A stretch of 32,733 bases of DNA, taken from positions 1 to 32,733 of the forward strand of contig CAMBBZ010000007.1 of assembly GCA_945863965.1 (NCBI GenBank), in the 5' to 3' direction. The notes beneath the pieces were generated by a model that was not told the DNA's origin, ran no database searches, and worked only from the letters and a program-made list of their open reading frames with translations. The position numbers and the translations under genes are program-made. The DNA comes from Chitinophaga pinensis. Lineage in GTDB: Bacteria > Bacteroidota > Bacteroidia > NS11-12g > UBA955. This document shows, piece by piece, positions 1 through 8,256 of the stretch (its first letter is position 1; every line of letters begins with the position of its first letter).

Positions 1-62
1 CGCGAAAATAATCAAAGTTTATTGACAATTTCGATTTTTTGGTAAAACAGGGTAAAACCAAG

Positions 63-76
63 TGTCAATTTTGACA
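63..76. promoter_or_regulatory. Short palindrome TGTCAA-TT-TTGACA
   Basis: Perfect 6-bp arms around two bases lie just past the stop of the leftmost gene. Two copies of GGTAAAAC (41-48 and 51-58), ten bases apart, lie beside it. The loop is too small for an RNA hairpin, so a protein-binding site for a gene beyond the left edge is possible. No such gene can be seen, so the role is open. Confidence 0.25.
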
Positions 77-84
77 TTATGATA

Positions 85-2085
85 TTATTGGGATACAATT
101 ACCCACGATTCTATGGACTTATTGTTGCCTGTTTCCTTCACGACAATCCGATACATACCGTTATTTAGCGTTCTCAAATCTATACCTTTTTGCAAATCGC
201 ATTTTAGATTCTGTCCAATTTCACGACCGCTCAAATCATATACCGACCAAGATCCCAAAGAGAAATCGCCTCCCTTTATATAAACAATGCCATTTGTTGG
301 ATTTGGGTATACTTCGTAGTTAGTGGAGTTGGGCTTTGTAATGGAATTGACATGAGACACTTCAACGGTTTGCAATAAACTGCGATTTAAAAAAGTCCCT
401 GAAGCCGTTTTTGAGTAATTAGCCGCTAAAACACCGTAAACATAATCACCCGTTGACCAATTGCACTTATCTGTAAATACCGTATCCGTTAATATTGCAG
501 CACAATCGCCTTCTCTACTAATAGGTGTGATGCTGCGGTTTTTGAGGTCGATTCGAAATATTTCATATTCAGTTGCATCTGCAGAAGCGGACCATTTTAG
601 CGTTACCGATCCATTATTACTAGTAGCACTTAGGTTTTTAATTTGCTTTACAGGAATCATTTGTAGAGTGGGATCGCCCAACAAGGCAACATGCACGCCT
701 CGATGTGAGGCATTAAAGCCGCCGTTGAAATATTCATTGTTATTATTTTGAGTGATACGTGCGCCTTGTCCGATGTGTTTCCCCAAAGCCATATGGTGTA
801 CATACCATTTAGGTATGCCTCCCCAAAACGTAGCTAAGGAGCCAGTAGCAAGTGCCGCGCGGAGTAAATTGTTTTTGGAATCCCAATCCCCAAAGTAACT
901 GCCCGCCAAAATGGTAAAAATGTTATTGAACGTTTTTTTATTTTTGACAAAGTCACTCGTGCTGCCTATTCCATTACAACTGGTATACGAGCCAGCACCG
1001 CAACCATAACTCCATAAATAGTTACCGGCATTTTGAGCGGTGAAATAATCACGGTCCTCAAAAATACTGTCCTGAGGCAAAAAACAGGAGAAATTATGAT
1101 AACCCGTTGATGCCAAATTTAAACTCCCAAAATTATTGTCAATTAACGCCCGATTTGTGTACGAAATATTTCCATGCTTCCACTCATGTGCACGATCGAG
1201 ATAGTTTTGAGTCAGTTTTACTTCAGACTCAGCAAATGCCGGCATGTTGTAAAAATCAACCCGGCCTAAATCTAAACTTGCATTTCCGGGTAATTCAGAG
1301 GCATCATATTTACCATCGCCACCAACGTTGTGAAGTCGGGCTTCACTTCCTGTAACACAAGAAACAAGCATATCTTCCCAAATGCCTTCAAAGTCAGCAT
1401 AAAATACATCCGCAGGCCAAGCGCCTGTATGATTACCTGAACCCTCAATGTGACCATCTGGAGGTGGGCGAGTTCCTGATCCGGAAAAATAACCGGAATA
1501 CGGCACCGGTACATGTCCAATAATATAAAGGGCATTGGTCTTAAAGGTCTGTTCTTTAAGTACATTTTGGATTTTCTGTTTGATATTATCGGTGTTTTCA
1601 GAACGTTTTACGATTATCTCGTCATAAAACCATCCCGAAGCCAATAAATCTTTCTTTAGGGTATTTAGTTGTGAAACGGCTTCCACCGAAATTAAACTAT
1701 CAACGAGTAAAATAGTCCGGCCTTTAAAAAATGGAGCCACATATTGATTGCCTGCGGCGATGTAGCCAATCGATTCTAGTTGGTTATTGGGATTGACATA
1801 TTGAACAAGAAATTCTACATAATTAAGTTTCGTATTAAAGGTAAACGATTGAGCGGGTCCTTTTTTATTAGGTCCTGCAGTTTGAAATACGGACCCTTCA
1901 GTTTTTAAATCTCGATAGAAAACTAAGTAGGTGCCCGTTCGTTGGTTATTGAAAGGCCATTGAATATTAAACCCATCCTGAGTAACCTCGATAGACAATG
2001 CTAATACTTGACTTTTAGCGACTTGAGCTTGTGAAATCAAGGTGCTAATTATTGAAAACAACAAAAGGAATACAGTCTTTTTCAT
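85..2085 (-). CDS. Secreted C25 (gingipain)-like protein with T9SS sorting domain; probable pseudoprotease
   Basis: The protein has 666 residues when started at MKKTVFLLL, which gives a clean signal peptide (1-21); an ATG nine codons upstream adds only charged residues. The middle follows the C25 caspase-like pattern: ALYIIGHVPVP (185-195), WPADVFYADFEG (223-234), LDLGR (271-275), and the closing VALLGDPTLQM (466-476). A fibronectin III-like segment spans about 481-580. A T9SS type A domain starts at YPNPTNG (593-599) and runs to the end. In C25 proteases the catalytic His sits in a GHG motif and the Cys in an ACxxGxF-like motif. Here the matching places read YGCGAG (Cys362) and AGSYFGDWD (Ser396), so both residues seem replaced. 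I infer a secreted, surface-attached or released protein with a C25 fold but doubtful protease activity. The fold assignment is fairly safe; the inactivity is an inference from alignment by eye. Confidence 0.75.
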   Translation of the reverse strand: MKKTVFLLLFSIISTLISQAQVAKSQVLALSIEVTQDGFNIQWPFNNQRTGTYLVFYRDLKTEGSVFQTAGPNKKGPAQSFTFNTKLNYVEFLVQYVNPNNQLESIGYIAAGNQYVAPFFKGRTILLVDSLISVEAVSQLNTLKKDLLASGWFYDEIIVKRSENTDNIKQKIQNVLKEQTFKTNALYIIGHVPVPYSGYFSGSGTRPPPDGHIEGSGNHTGAWPADVFYADFEGIWEDMLVSCVTGSEARLHNVGGDGKYDASELPGNASLDLGRVDFYNMPAFAESEVKLTQNYLDRAHEWKHGNISYTNRALIDNNFGSLNLASTGYHNFSCFLPQDSIFEDRDYFTAQNAGNYLWSYGCGAGSYTSCNGIGSTSDFVKNKKTFNNIFTILAGSYFGDWDSKNNLLRAALATGSLATFWGGIPKWYVHHMALGKHIGQGARITQNNNNEYFNGGFNASHRGVHVALLGDPTLQMIPVKQIKNLSATSNNGSVTLKWSASADATEYEIFRIDLKNRSITPISREGDCAAILTDTVFTDKCNWSTGDYVYGVLAANYSKTASGTFLNRSLLQTVEVSHVNSITKPNSTNYEVYPNPTNGIVYIKGGDFSLGSWSVYDLSGREIGQNLKCDLQKGIDLRTLNNGMYRIVVKETGNNKSIESWVIVSQ

Positions 2086-2109
2086 AGATTTATCGAGCTG
2101 GTTAGTGAA

Positions 2110-2117
2110 CAAATATA
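2110..2117 (-). promoter_or_regulatory. Bacteroidota -7 box TATATTTG for the C25-like gene
   Basis: A perfect TAnnTTTG box reads on the minus strand and ends 24 bases before the chosen ATG. This also supports the internal ATG at 2085, since the upstream ATG (2112) would fall inside the box. No TTG is found at the right distance for a -33 element. Confidence 0.45.
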
Positions 2118-2182
2118 AGGGGGTCGAGCAATTTCTTTATTGCTTATGGTACAAATTGAGGGTAAATAATTCGACAGAAGCG

Positions 2183-2213
2183 TTGGTAAGCGTTACAAAT
2201 TGGCTTATTTTCG
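2183..2213 (+). promoter_or_regulatory. Candidate promoter for the OmpA-domain gene
   Basis: TTG (2183-2185), 20 bases, then TATTTTCG (2206-2213), one mismatch from TAnnTTTG. It sits 16 bases before the ATG at 2230, so the alternative start at 2200 would lie upstream of the transcription start. Confidence 0.4.
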
Positions 2214-2229
2214 CAACGTTCTAGTAGAC

Positions 2230-3453
2230 ATGAAAAACATACTTATTATATTCTGTGCCTTTATTATGGCGGGTTCATCCTTTGGTCAATCAAAAACACC
2301 AGCAACAATTAAAGAACCCCGTGAGTTAACCCCAGCCGTTCAAATTTATTTTAAGCTTAATAAATCTGACATTGATCCGACCGAGCAAGCTAAGCTTGAG
2401 GAACTTGTAGGAACCCTCAAGAGAATTCCAGAATATCGGTTAATTTTAACAGGTCATACCGACAGCACGGGTAATGATGTATACAATATGGAGCTTTCGC
2501 GCGACCGTGTTGATGAAGTATACGATGCGTTAGGTAGTTTAGGAATTTCAGATAGTTTTATGATGATGCGTTATTATGGCAGATCCAAACCGCGCGTAAA
2601 TGAGACCAATAAGGAAAAAGCATCACGCAATCGCCGTGTTGAATTAACGATAATCGAAAAGCCAGCCGAAATAGCTAAGCCCGTCGTGGCTAAAGTGGAC
2701 GTGTGTAATGAGGACACCACGTTCCAAGTTAATCCGGGATTGAGTATAAAAATCAACAAATGCGATTTTAAACTCTTAGCCTCTAAAAGCAAGAAAAAAG
2801 ATTTTGGTGTTGTTGTGAAAAAAACAGCAGATGTTATGGGTATCATCACCAATGAGTCGATTCCTAAAATATACCGTAAAGACCAAGGAATGACTTGGTT
2901 GGGTGCACTTGATATATCATTTTCTGTTGATACTTGCTTAACACGCCCGATAGAAATCACTGTTGATCCTATGGACTTCGAAGCTTACAATAAAGCGAAG
3001 ATCAAAGTGATGGCCAAGAATCTAAAAAACAACAACGCGGACAAGAGTAACGATCGCAACAAGGATGTATCTAAGAAGACCGTTAAGAAGGACGCCGTTA
3101 AATTCGTAGTTAAGGCCAATTGTCCAACCAAAAAAGATCCAGAAGGATTGATTTTACTTGGTTCGCCCGAAAGCAAATCAAAAACCACTATCGTTAAAGA
3201 CCAAACCAACACAATTGAGGAAATATATGCGGTGCAAGAAGCCCCCATTATTATTATACCCGGCGTGAAGACAAGTAAAGGATTTGAATTGAAATACAAA
3301 AACTTAGAAAATCCATCTTTTGTTTTCAAGTTCACCGACGGGACTTATTCTGAGATGATTCCAGTTAACGATGTTTGCAAATTGAAGAGTAAATACCTAA
3401 AAGAAAAGGTACTTGACAAGAAATATAAAATCAAACCCAAACATTTGAAGTAG
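2230..3453 (+). CDS. OmpA-domain envelope protein with unassigned C-terminal region
   Basis: The protein has 407 residues, started at MKNILIIFCAFIMAG, which gives a signal peptide cut near FGQ (20); the ATG at 2200 would precede the likely promoter. An OmpA-type peptidoglycan-binding domain covers about 37-142, with HTDSTG (76-81), LSRDRV (89-94) and NRRVEL (134-139) matching the family's meso-diaminopimelate-binding loop. There is no lipobox cysteine, so it is probably soluble in the periplasm or carried by a partner. The domain is at the front, followed by about 260 residues that I cannot assign. These are rich in Lys and beta-type segments, with a lysine/asparagine-rich stretch at about 255-290. 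OmpA domains more often close a protein. It lies between a divergent secreted protein and nuoI and has no visible link to complex I. Confidence 0.75.
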   Translation: MKNILIIFCAFIMAGSSFGQSKTPATIKEPRELTPAVQIYFKLNKSDIDPTEQAKLEELVGTLKRIPEYRLILTGHTDSTGNDVYNMELSRDRVDEVYDALGSLGISDSFMMMRYYGRSKPRVNETNKEKASRNRRVELTIIEKPAEIAKPVVAKVDVCNEDTTFQVNPGLSIKINKCDFKLLASKSKKKDFGVVVKKTADVMGIITNESIPKIYRKDQGMTWLGALDISFSVDTCLTRPIEITVDPMDFEAYNKAKIKVMAKNLKNNNADKSNDRNKDVSKKTVKKDAVKFVVKANCPTKKDPEGLILLGSPESKSKTTIVKDQTNTIEEIYAVQEAPIIIIPGVKTSKGFELKYKNLENPSFVFKFTDGTYSEMIPVNDVCKLKSKYLKEKVLDKKYKIKPKHLK

Positions 3454-3471
3454 TATTCTTGACTATATTTG
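3445..3471 (+). promoter_or_regulatory. Candidate promoter of the nuoI-N operon
   Basis: TTG (3445-3447) inside the end of the OmpA gene, 16 bases, then a perfect TATATTTG (3464-3471). The expected start of transcription is near 3478, leaving a leader of about 38 bases before the nuoI ATG. The spacer is at the short end of what is known for Bacteroidota. If real, nuoI-N is transcribed independently of whatever encodes nuoA-H. Confidence 0.45.
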
Positions 3472-3515
3472 CGGTTTAAACAGTCCATCCCGGAAAAGCA
3501 TTGACGAAACGTAAC

Positions 3516-4049
3516 ATGGAACCATTAACTACAAGAGCTTCGAGAGTCGTCAACAAAGAGATGACTTTTGGGGAGAAAATATACTTACCCGCTATTTTTA
3601 GCGGTATGTGGATCACACTCAAGCATTTCTTCAAAAAAAACAATACCGTTTCATATCCTGAAGAAAAACGACCCGTTGCTCCCATATATCGCGGACAACA
3701 TGTTTTGAAGCGAGATGATGAAGGCAGGGAACGTTGCACCGCCTGTGGTCTATGTGCCGTTGCTTGTCCAGCAGAAGCCATCACCATGGTTGCCGCTGAA
3801 AGGGAAAAAGGAGAGGAGTCCTTATATCGCGAGGAAAAATACGCAAGTACATATGAAATCAATATGTTACGTTGCATATTCTGCGGTCTCTGTGAAGAGG
3901 CGTGTCCGAAAGAAGCCATATTTCTTACGGATCGTTTAGTGGATGCTGAATTCGGTAGAAACGAGTTCATTTACGGCAAAGAAAAGCTTGTTGAAAAAAC
4001 CGATCAACGCATCGATGTTTCACAACGACAAATTTGGGATAATCATTAA
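3516..4049 (+). CDS. nuoI: NADH-quinone oxidoreductase subunit I
   Basis: This 177-residue ferredoxin-like subunit of complex I passes electrons through two [4Fe-4S] clusters (N6a, N6b) towards the quinone site at the joint of the two arms. Two complete CxxCxxCxxxCP motifs are visible: C74-C77-C80-C84 (CTACGLCAVACP) and C120-C123-C126-C130 (CIFCGLCEEACP). I chose the ATG at 3516; a TTG five codons earlier would add only MTKRN. It is the first gene of the nuo run here, three bases before nuoJ. In most bacteria nuoI follows nuoH, but here an OmpA-domain gene precedes it. The Fe-S ligands are all present, so a working subunit is expected. Confidence 0.95.
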   Translation: MEPLTTRASRVVNKEMTFGEKIYLPAIFSGMWITLKHFFKKNNTVSYPEEKRPVAPIYRGQHVLKRDDEGRERCTACGLCAVACPAEAITMVAAEREKGEESLYREEKYASTYEINMLRCIFCGLCEEACPKEAIFLTDRLVDAEFGRNEFIYGKEKLVEKTDQRIDVSQRQIWDNH

Positions 4050-4052
4050 TTT

Positions 4053-4592
4053 ATGGGAGCATTAAGCAGTTTACCTTTGCCCTTCCTCATACTTTCGTTT
4101 CTGACTATTTTGGGAGCCTTGTATGTGGTAACAAGCAAAAATCCAGTTCACAGTGTATTGGCACTGATATTCACATTCTTTACTATTTCTGCTCATTATG
4201 TTTTGCTCAATGCCCAGTTTCTAGCGGTTGTTAACCTTATGGTATACGCGGGAGCCATTATGGTTTTGTTTTTATTTGTTCTCATGCTTCTTAATCTCAA
4301 TAAAGAATCTGAGCCTTTAAAATCAAATATTTGGGGGATAGCGGCTGCGATTTCTGCAGGACTTTTACTTTTAGTTATTACCGCCGCTTTTCAAACCTCA
4401 GGCATAGCAGTAATGAAAGGTAACGCAGAAGGAATCGGGCTTGTTAAGAATCTCGGTCGTGTATTAATGACCGAATACCTAGTTCCATTTGAATTAACGG
4501 GTATCTTATTCATATCTGCTATGGTAGGTGCCGTATTATTAGGTAAGCGCGATAAAAGCGAAGTTGTAAAATCAGAAGAAACAATATCGTAA
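4053..4592 (+). CDS. nuoJ: NADH-quinone oxidoreductase subunit J
   Basis: This membrane subunit of complex I has 179 residues and five predicted transmembrane segments. The signature VNLMVYAGAIMVLFLFVLML (about 54-73) matches the family's TM3, whose pi-bulge and Tyr/Gly-rich stretch take part in coupling quinone reduction to proton movement. It starts three bases after the nuoI stop and its stop directly abuts the nuoK ATG, so it is surely co-transcribed. The tail after the last membrane helix is short and charged (GKRDKSEVVKSEE). Length is normal for Bacteroidota NuoJ. Confidence 0.93.
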   Translation: MGALSSLPLPFLILSFLTILGALYVVTSKNPVHSVLALIFTFFTISAHYVLLNAQFLAVVNLMVYAGAIMVLFLFVLMLLNLNKESEPLKSNIWGIAAAISAGLLLLVITAAFQTSGIAVMKGNAEGIGLVKNLGRVLMTEYLVPFELTGILFISAMVGAVLLGKRDKSEVVKSEETIS

Positions 4593-4919
4593 ATGTTAAC
4601 TATTTTTCATTCCTTAGAAATCAGTCATTATATCTATCTAAGTACGGTGCTCTTCAGCATCGGACTTTTTGGTGTATTATTCAGAAGAAATGCCATCATA
4701 TTATTAATGTGCATTGAGTTAATGCTGAATGCCGTTAATTTACTATTGGCTGCCTTCACCGAATATATGGGCGATGTGCAAGCAAACGGACAAATGTTCG
4801 TATTTTTTATCATGGTAGTTGCGGCTGCAGAAGCAGCAGTGGGATTGGCCATTATTGTGATGGTTTATCGAAATACCCGTAAAACCGATGTGAGTTTCTT
4901 AGACCAATTGAAAGACTGA
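4593..4919 (+). CDS. nuoK: NADH-quinone oxidoreductase subunit K
   Basis: This is the small Mrp-related membrane subunit, 108 residues with three transmembrane helices. The two buried glutamates known to matter for proton transfer are present: Glu42 in CIELMLNAVNLLL and Glu80 in AAAEAAVGLAIIV. It starts immediately after the nuoJ stop. Its TGA overlaps the nuoL ATG by one base (TGATG), a sign of translational coupling. Confidence 0.94.
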   Translation: MLTIFHSLEISHYIYLSTVLFSIGLFGVLFRRNAIILLMCIELMLNAVNLLLAAFTEYMGDVQANGQMFVFFIMVVAAAEAAVGLAIIVMVYRNTRKTDVSFLDQLKD

Positions 4920-6808
4920 TGAATCCAATTGCACTTATTTTATTATTTCCGCTATTGGGCTTTGCTCTAAACGGAACGATCGGACATAAATTACCCAAAG
5001 GGATTGCGCCTTGGATTGGTACTTTATTCATATTTCTTCCCTTTGTCATAACACTCGGTCAGTGGGACATTTTATCAAACGATGTCGAAGCAACTATTAA
5101 ATGGGATGCTTACACCTTTTTTAATCTCGACGGAATTATATTTAAAGCTGCTTTCACCTTAGACCGTTTGTCTATTTGGATGACCTTAATAATTACAGGT
5201 ATCGGTACCCTGATTCATCTGTATTCAATATCTTACATGGATCACGACCCCAATGCGGCTAAGTTTTTTTCCTTTTTGAATTTCTTTGTTTTCAACATGC
5301 TTCTCTTGGTTTTAGGGGCTAACTTCTTGATGCTGTTTTTTGGCTGGGAGGGTGTTGGTCTGTGCTCATACTTATTGATTGGATTCTGGTATCAGAATGC
5401 TTCCTATGGAAAAGCCGCCCGCAAAGCATTCATTATGAATCGAATTGGTGACCTTGGATTGCTGTTAGGTATGTTCTTAATCATCAAGAATTATGGTTCC
5501 TTAGAATATAGTGACGTATTACCCGCTATTGCTCAAGGTACTGGTGGAAGTGTTTTATTAACCAGTATTGCTATCCTACTATTCATCGGCGCTATGGGAA
5601 AAAGTGCGCAAATACCTCTTTTCACTTGGTTACCAGATGCTATGGCAGGACCTACGCCTGTTTCTGCGCTTATCCACGCGGCAACTATGGTTACTGCCGG
5701 TATTTATTTAGTCATTAGATGTGAAGCCCTGTATGCCTTGGCCCCAATTGCGAATGAATTCATTCTTTGGATCGGCTTAGCTACTGCATTAATCGGCGCC
5801 TTAATTGGACTCCGACAAAATGACATTAAAAAGGTATTGGCTTATTCTACGGTAAGTCAACTTGGATTCATGTTTGTTGCATTAGGGGTTGGAGCCTACA
5901 CTACGGCACTATTTCACGTTACTACACATGCATTTTTTAAGGCCCTTTTATTTTTAGGTGCAGGAAGCGTTATTCATGGTGTTCACGATCGTCAGGACAT
6001 TACACAGATGGGCGGACTTAAGAAAATGATGCCGTTGACCTACATTACTTTTTTAATAGGAACGCTCGCAATTTCCGGATTCCCACTTTTAAGTGGTTTC
6101 TTTTCAAAAGACGAAATTTTAGCCAGTGTTTTTCACCATAATATTGTGGCTTACATAGTTTTAGTGATAGCCGCTTTATTAACGGCAACGTACATGTTTA
6201 GATTGTTGTTTTTAACTTTTCATGGGGAATTTAGAGGAACGGATTATGCACTAAAAGACGTGCATGAGTCCAACTGGAAAATGACCACTCCATTAGTAGT
6301 TTTGGCCGTATTGAGTATTTTAGGTGGAGTATTAAATTTACCACATTACTTGTTGCACACGGATGGATTTCTAGCATCATGGCTTAGACCAACGTTTTTG
6401 ATTTTTGAAAATCCAGCACATACGGACATTACAACGGAAATTATCTTAATAGGTGTCGCAATCTCTATTTTCCTATTTGGATTTATATACAGCCGTAGCC
6501 GATACATTACCAAAAACATGTCGCCGGAGCAATCAACTGCAGGTATCGAAAAAGTACTTTCCAATAAATTTTATATCGATGAGTTTTATCAAAAAGCCAT
6601 TGTTAGGCCTATTGAATTTTTAGGAGATATTCTATTTGCGCTTGTGGATACCTTGTTGCTTTATGGATTGACATTTAGCGTTCACCCTATTTTACGATTT
6701 ATCGGGCGATTCAATCGTAAAATCCAAAATGGAAATATTGAGTATTACTTATTATACATGGTTGGCGCTATTGCGTTATTGTTAGGCCTTAATTTATTAT
6801 TTGCATAG
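4919..6808 (+). CDS. nuoL: NADH-quinone oxidoreductase subunit L
   Basis: This is the distal antiporter-like proton pump of complex I, 629 residues. Key residues sit where the family has them: Glu144 in FFGWEGVGLCSY, Lys228 in AMGKSAQIPLFTWLPD, and His253 in SALIHAATMVTAG. The C-terminal part carries the extra helices and lateral amphipathic helix region (about 500-629) that separate NuoL from NuoM/N. The ATG overlaps the nuoK stop by one base, and its TAG overlaps the GTG of nuoM by one base. No sign of damage. Confidence 0.95.
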   Translation: MNPIALILLFPLLGFALNGTIGHKLPKGIAPWIGTLFIFLPFVITLGQWDILSNDVEATIKWDAYTFFNLDGIIFKAAFTLDRLSIWMTLIITGIGTLIHLYSISYMDHDPNAAKFFSFLNFFVFNMLLLVLGANFLMLFFGWEGVGLCSYLLIGFWYQNASYGKAARKAFIMNRIGDLGLLLGMFLIIKNYGSLEYSDVLPAIAQGTGGSVLLTSIAILLFIGAMGKSAQIPLFTWLPDAMAGPTPVSALIHAATMVTAGIYLVIRCEALYALAPIANEFILWIGLATALIGALIGLRQNDIKKVLAYSTVSQLGFMFVALGVGAYTTALFHVTTHAFFKALLFLGAGSVIHGVHDRQDITQMGGLKKMMPLTYITFLIGTLAISGFPLLSGFFSKDEILASVFHHNIVAYIVLVIAALLTATYMFRLLFLTFHGEFRGTDYALKDVHESNWKMTTPLVVLAVLSILGGVLNLPHYLLHTDGFLASWLRPTFLIFENPAHTDITTEIILIGVAISIFLFGFIYSRSRYITKNMSPEQSTAGIEKVLSNKFYIDEFYQKAIVRPIEFLGDILFALVDTLLLYGLTFSVHPILRFIGRFNRKIQNGNIEYYLLYMVGAIALLLGLNLLFA

Positions 6809-8256
6809 TGGAATTACTAATTATTGCTCCGATTGTATTGGCCCTTGTTTCCGCACTAGGAAGCAAATGGAATAAATGGATCACCTGGATATTTTCTATG
6901 GCGGGCCTTGTCGTGCTTCTTGGAAATTGGGGCTCTTTAGCGCCTTTAGTAAAAGGAGCTGAATTCGCCACTTTGGTTGACTATCCTTGGTTGGGAGAAA
7001 CAGTACATTTCCAATTGGGTATCGATGGAATTAGCTTCTTTTTGTTATTGCTAACGAACATGCTCATTCCGGTAATCGTTTTGTCCATCAATTCGGATAA
7101 ACGTTTAGCATTGATTCCCCTTATTTTATTCATGCAAGCCGGTCTCAACGGTGTTTTTATGGCACAAGACGGATTGTTGTTTTACCTCTTCTGGGAATTG
7201 GCAATGATTCCAATATATTTCATTACACTCATGTATTCAGAACGCGATGCCTTTGCTACGACTATCCGTTTCTTCGTGTACACATTTATCGGATCTTTAG
7301 CCATGTTAGCTTCTTTAATTTTCTTGGGAAGCAAATCACTCAACGGATCTTTCGCCTATACTGATTTATATAACGTTCAGCTAAGCTTTGCCGAATCAAT
7401 TTGGGTAGGAGCGGGGTTTCTTTTGGCATTCGCCGTGAAAATACCGCTATTTCCCTTCCATGTATGGCAACCCAATACCTACACCTACGCCCCTGCACAA
7501 GGTTCGATGCTCTTATCAGGTATCATGCTCAAGATGGGACTTTACGGCGTTTTACGTTGGTATTTCCCAATGGCGACGGAAAGTATTGACTTTTATCAAC
7601 CTATTATAATGACATTAGCGGTTATTGGCGTAATCTACGGAGCCATAATTGCCATGCGCCAAGATGATATGAAACGAATGATTGCATATAGTTCCATTTC
7701 TCACGTTGGACTTATTGCGGCAGGATTGTTCGCCCTTAATAGCTCTGGATTTCAAGGTGGATTGCTGCAAATGTTTGTGCACGGTATCAATGTCGTAGGT
7801 TTATTTGTGGCTGTAAATATTATCGAAAGAAATTTCGGGACCAGAAACCTCAATGAATTGGGCGGAATCGCCCAAAAAAATAAGTTATTTACCGTTTTAT
7901 TCTTCCTTGTAATAATTGGAACCGTAGCCGCTCCCTTAACCAATGGTTTCCCTGGGGAATTTTTATTGTTAAAATCCATTTTTGACTACCAGGCCACTTA
8001 TGCCGTATTCGCGGGACTCACCATCATTTTTTGTGCGGTTTACATGTTGCGTATGTTCCAATTTTCAATGCTGGGTGAGTGCAATACCGAAACTGAAAAT
8101 AAGACCATACCGATTGCACAACTGATTCCGCTGTTTGTGGTTGCTTTTTTTGTAATTTCAATTGGATTCTTCCCCCAATGGTATTTGGATTTATTTCAAA
8201 ATTCATCTGCGGGTTTGTTAAACATGATTTCTAACGTAAAAGGAGTATTATCGTGA
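6808..8256 (+). CDS. nuoM: NADH-quinone oxidoreductase subunit M
   Basis: This is the second antiporter-like proton pump, 482 residues with about 14 transmembrane helices. Glu130 in LFWELAMIPIYF and Lys211 in AFAVKIPLFPFHVW correspond to the key Glu/Lys pair. The usual WLPDAHxxAP loop reads VWQPNTYTYAPAQGSMLL, a form I associate with Bacteroidota. It starts at GTG (6808), inside the nuoL stop, so initiation probably depends on nuoL translation. It overlaps nuoN by four bases. Confidence 0.94.
   Translation: MELLIIAPIVLALVSALGSKWNKWITWIFSMAGLVVLLGNWGSLAPLVKGAEFATLVDYPWLGETVHFQLGIDGISFFLLLLTNMLIPVIVLSINSDKRLALIPLILFMQAGLNGVFMAQDGLLFYLFWELAMIPIYFITLMYSERDAFATTIRFFVYTFIGSLAMLASLIFLGSKSLNGSFAYTDLYNVQLSFAESIWVGAGFLLAFAVKIPLFPFHVWQPNTYTYAPAQGSMLLSGIMLKMGLYGVLRWYFPMATESIDFYQPIIMTLAVIGVIYGAIIAMRQDDMKRMIAYSSISHVGLIAAGLFALNSSGFQGGLLQMFVHGINVVGLFVAVNIIERNFGTRNLNELGGIAQKNKLFTVLFFLVIIGTVAAPLTNGFPGEFLLLKSIFDYQATYAVFAGLTIIFCAVYMLRMFQFSMLGECNTETENKTIPIAQLIPLFVVAFFVISIGFFPQWYLDLFQNSSAGLLNMISNVKGVLS

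Noticed and set aside
2200-2229. Earlier ATG for the OmpA-domain gene
   Set aside because: It would put non-signal residues before a clean signal peptide and lies inside the promoter box.
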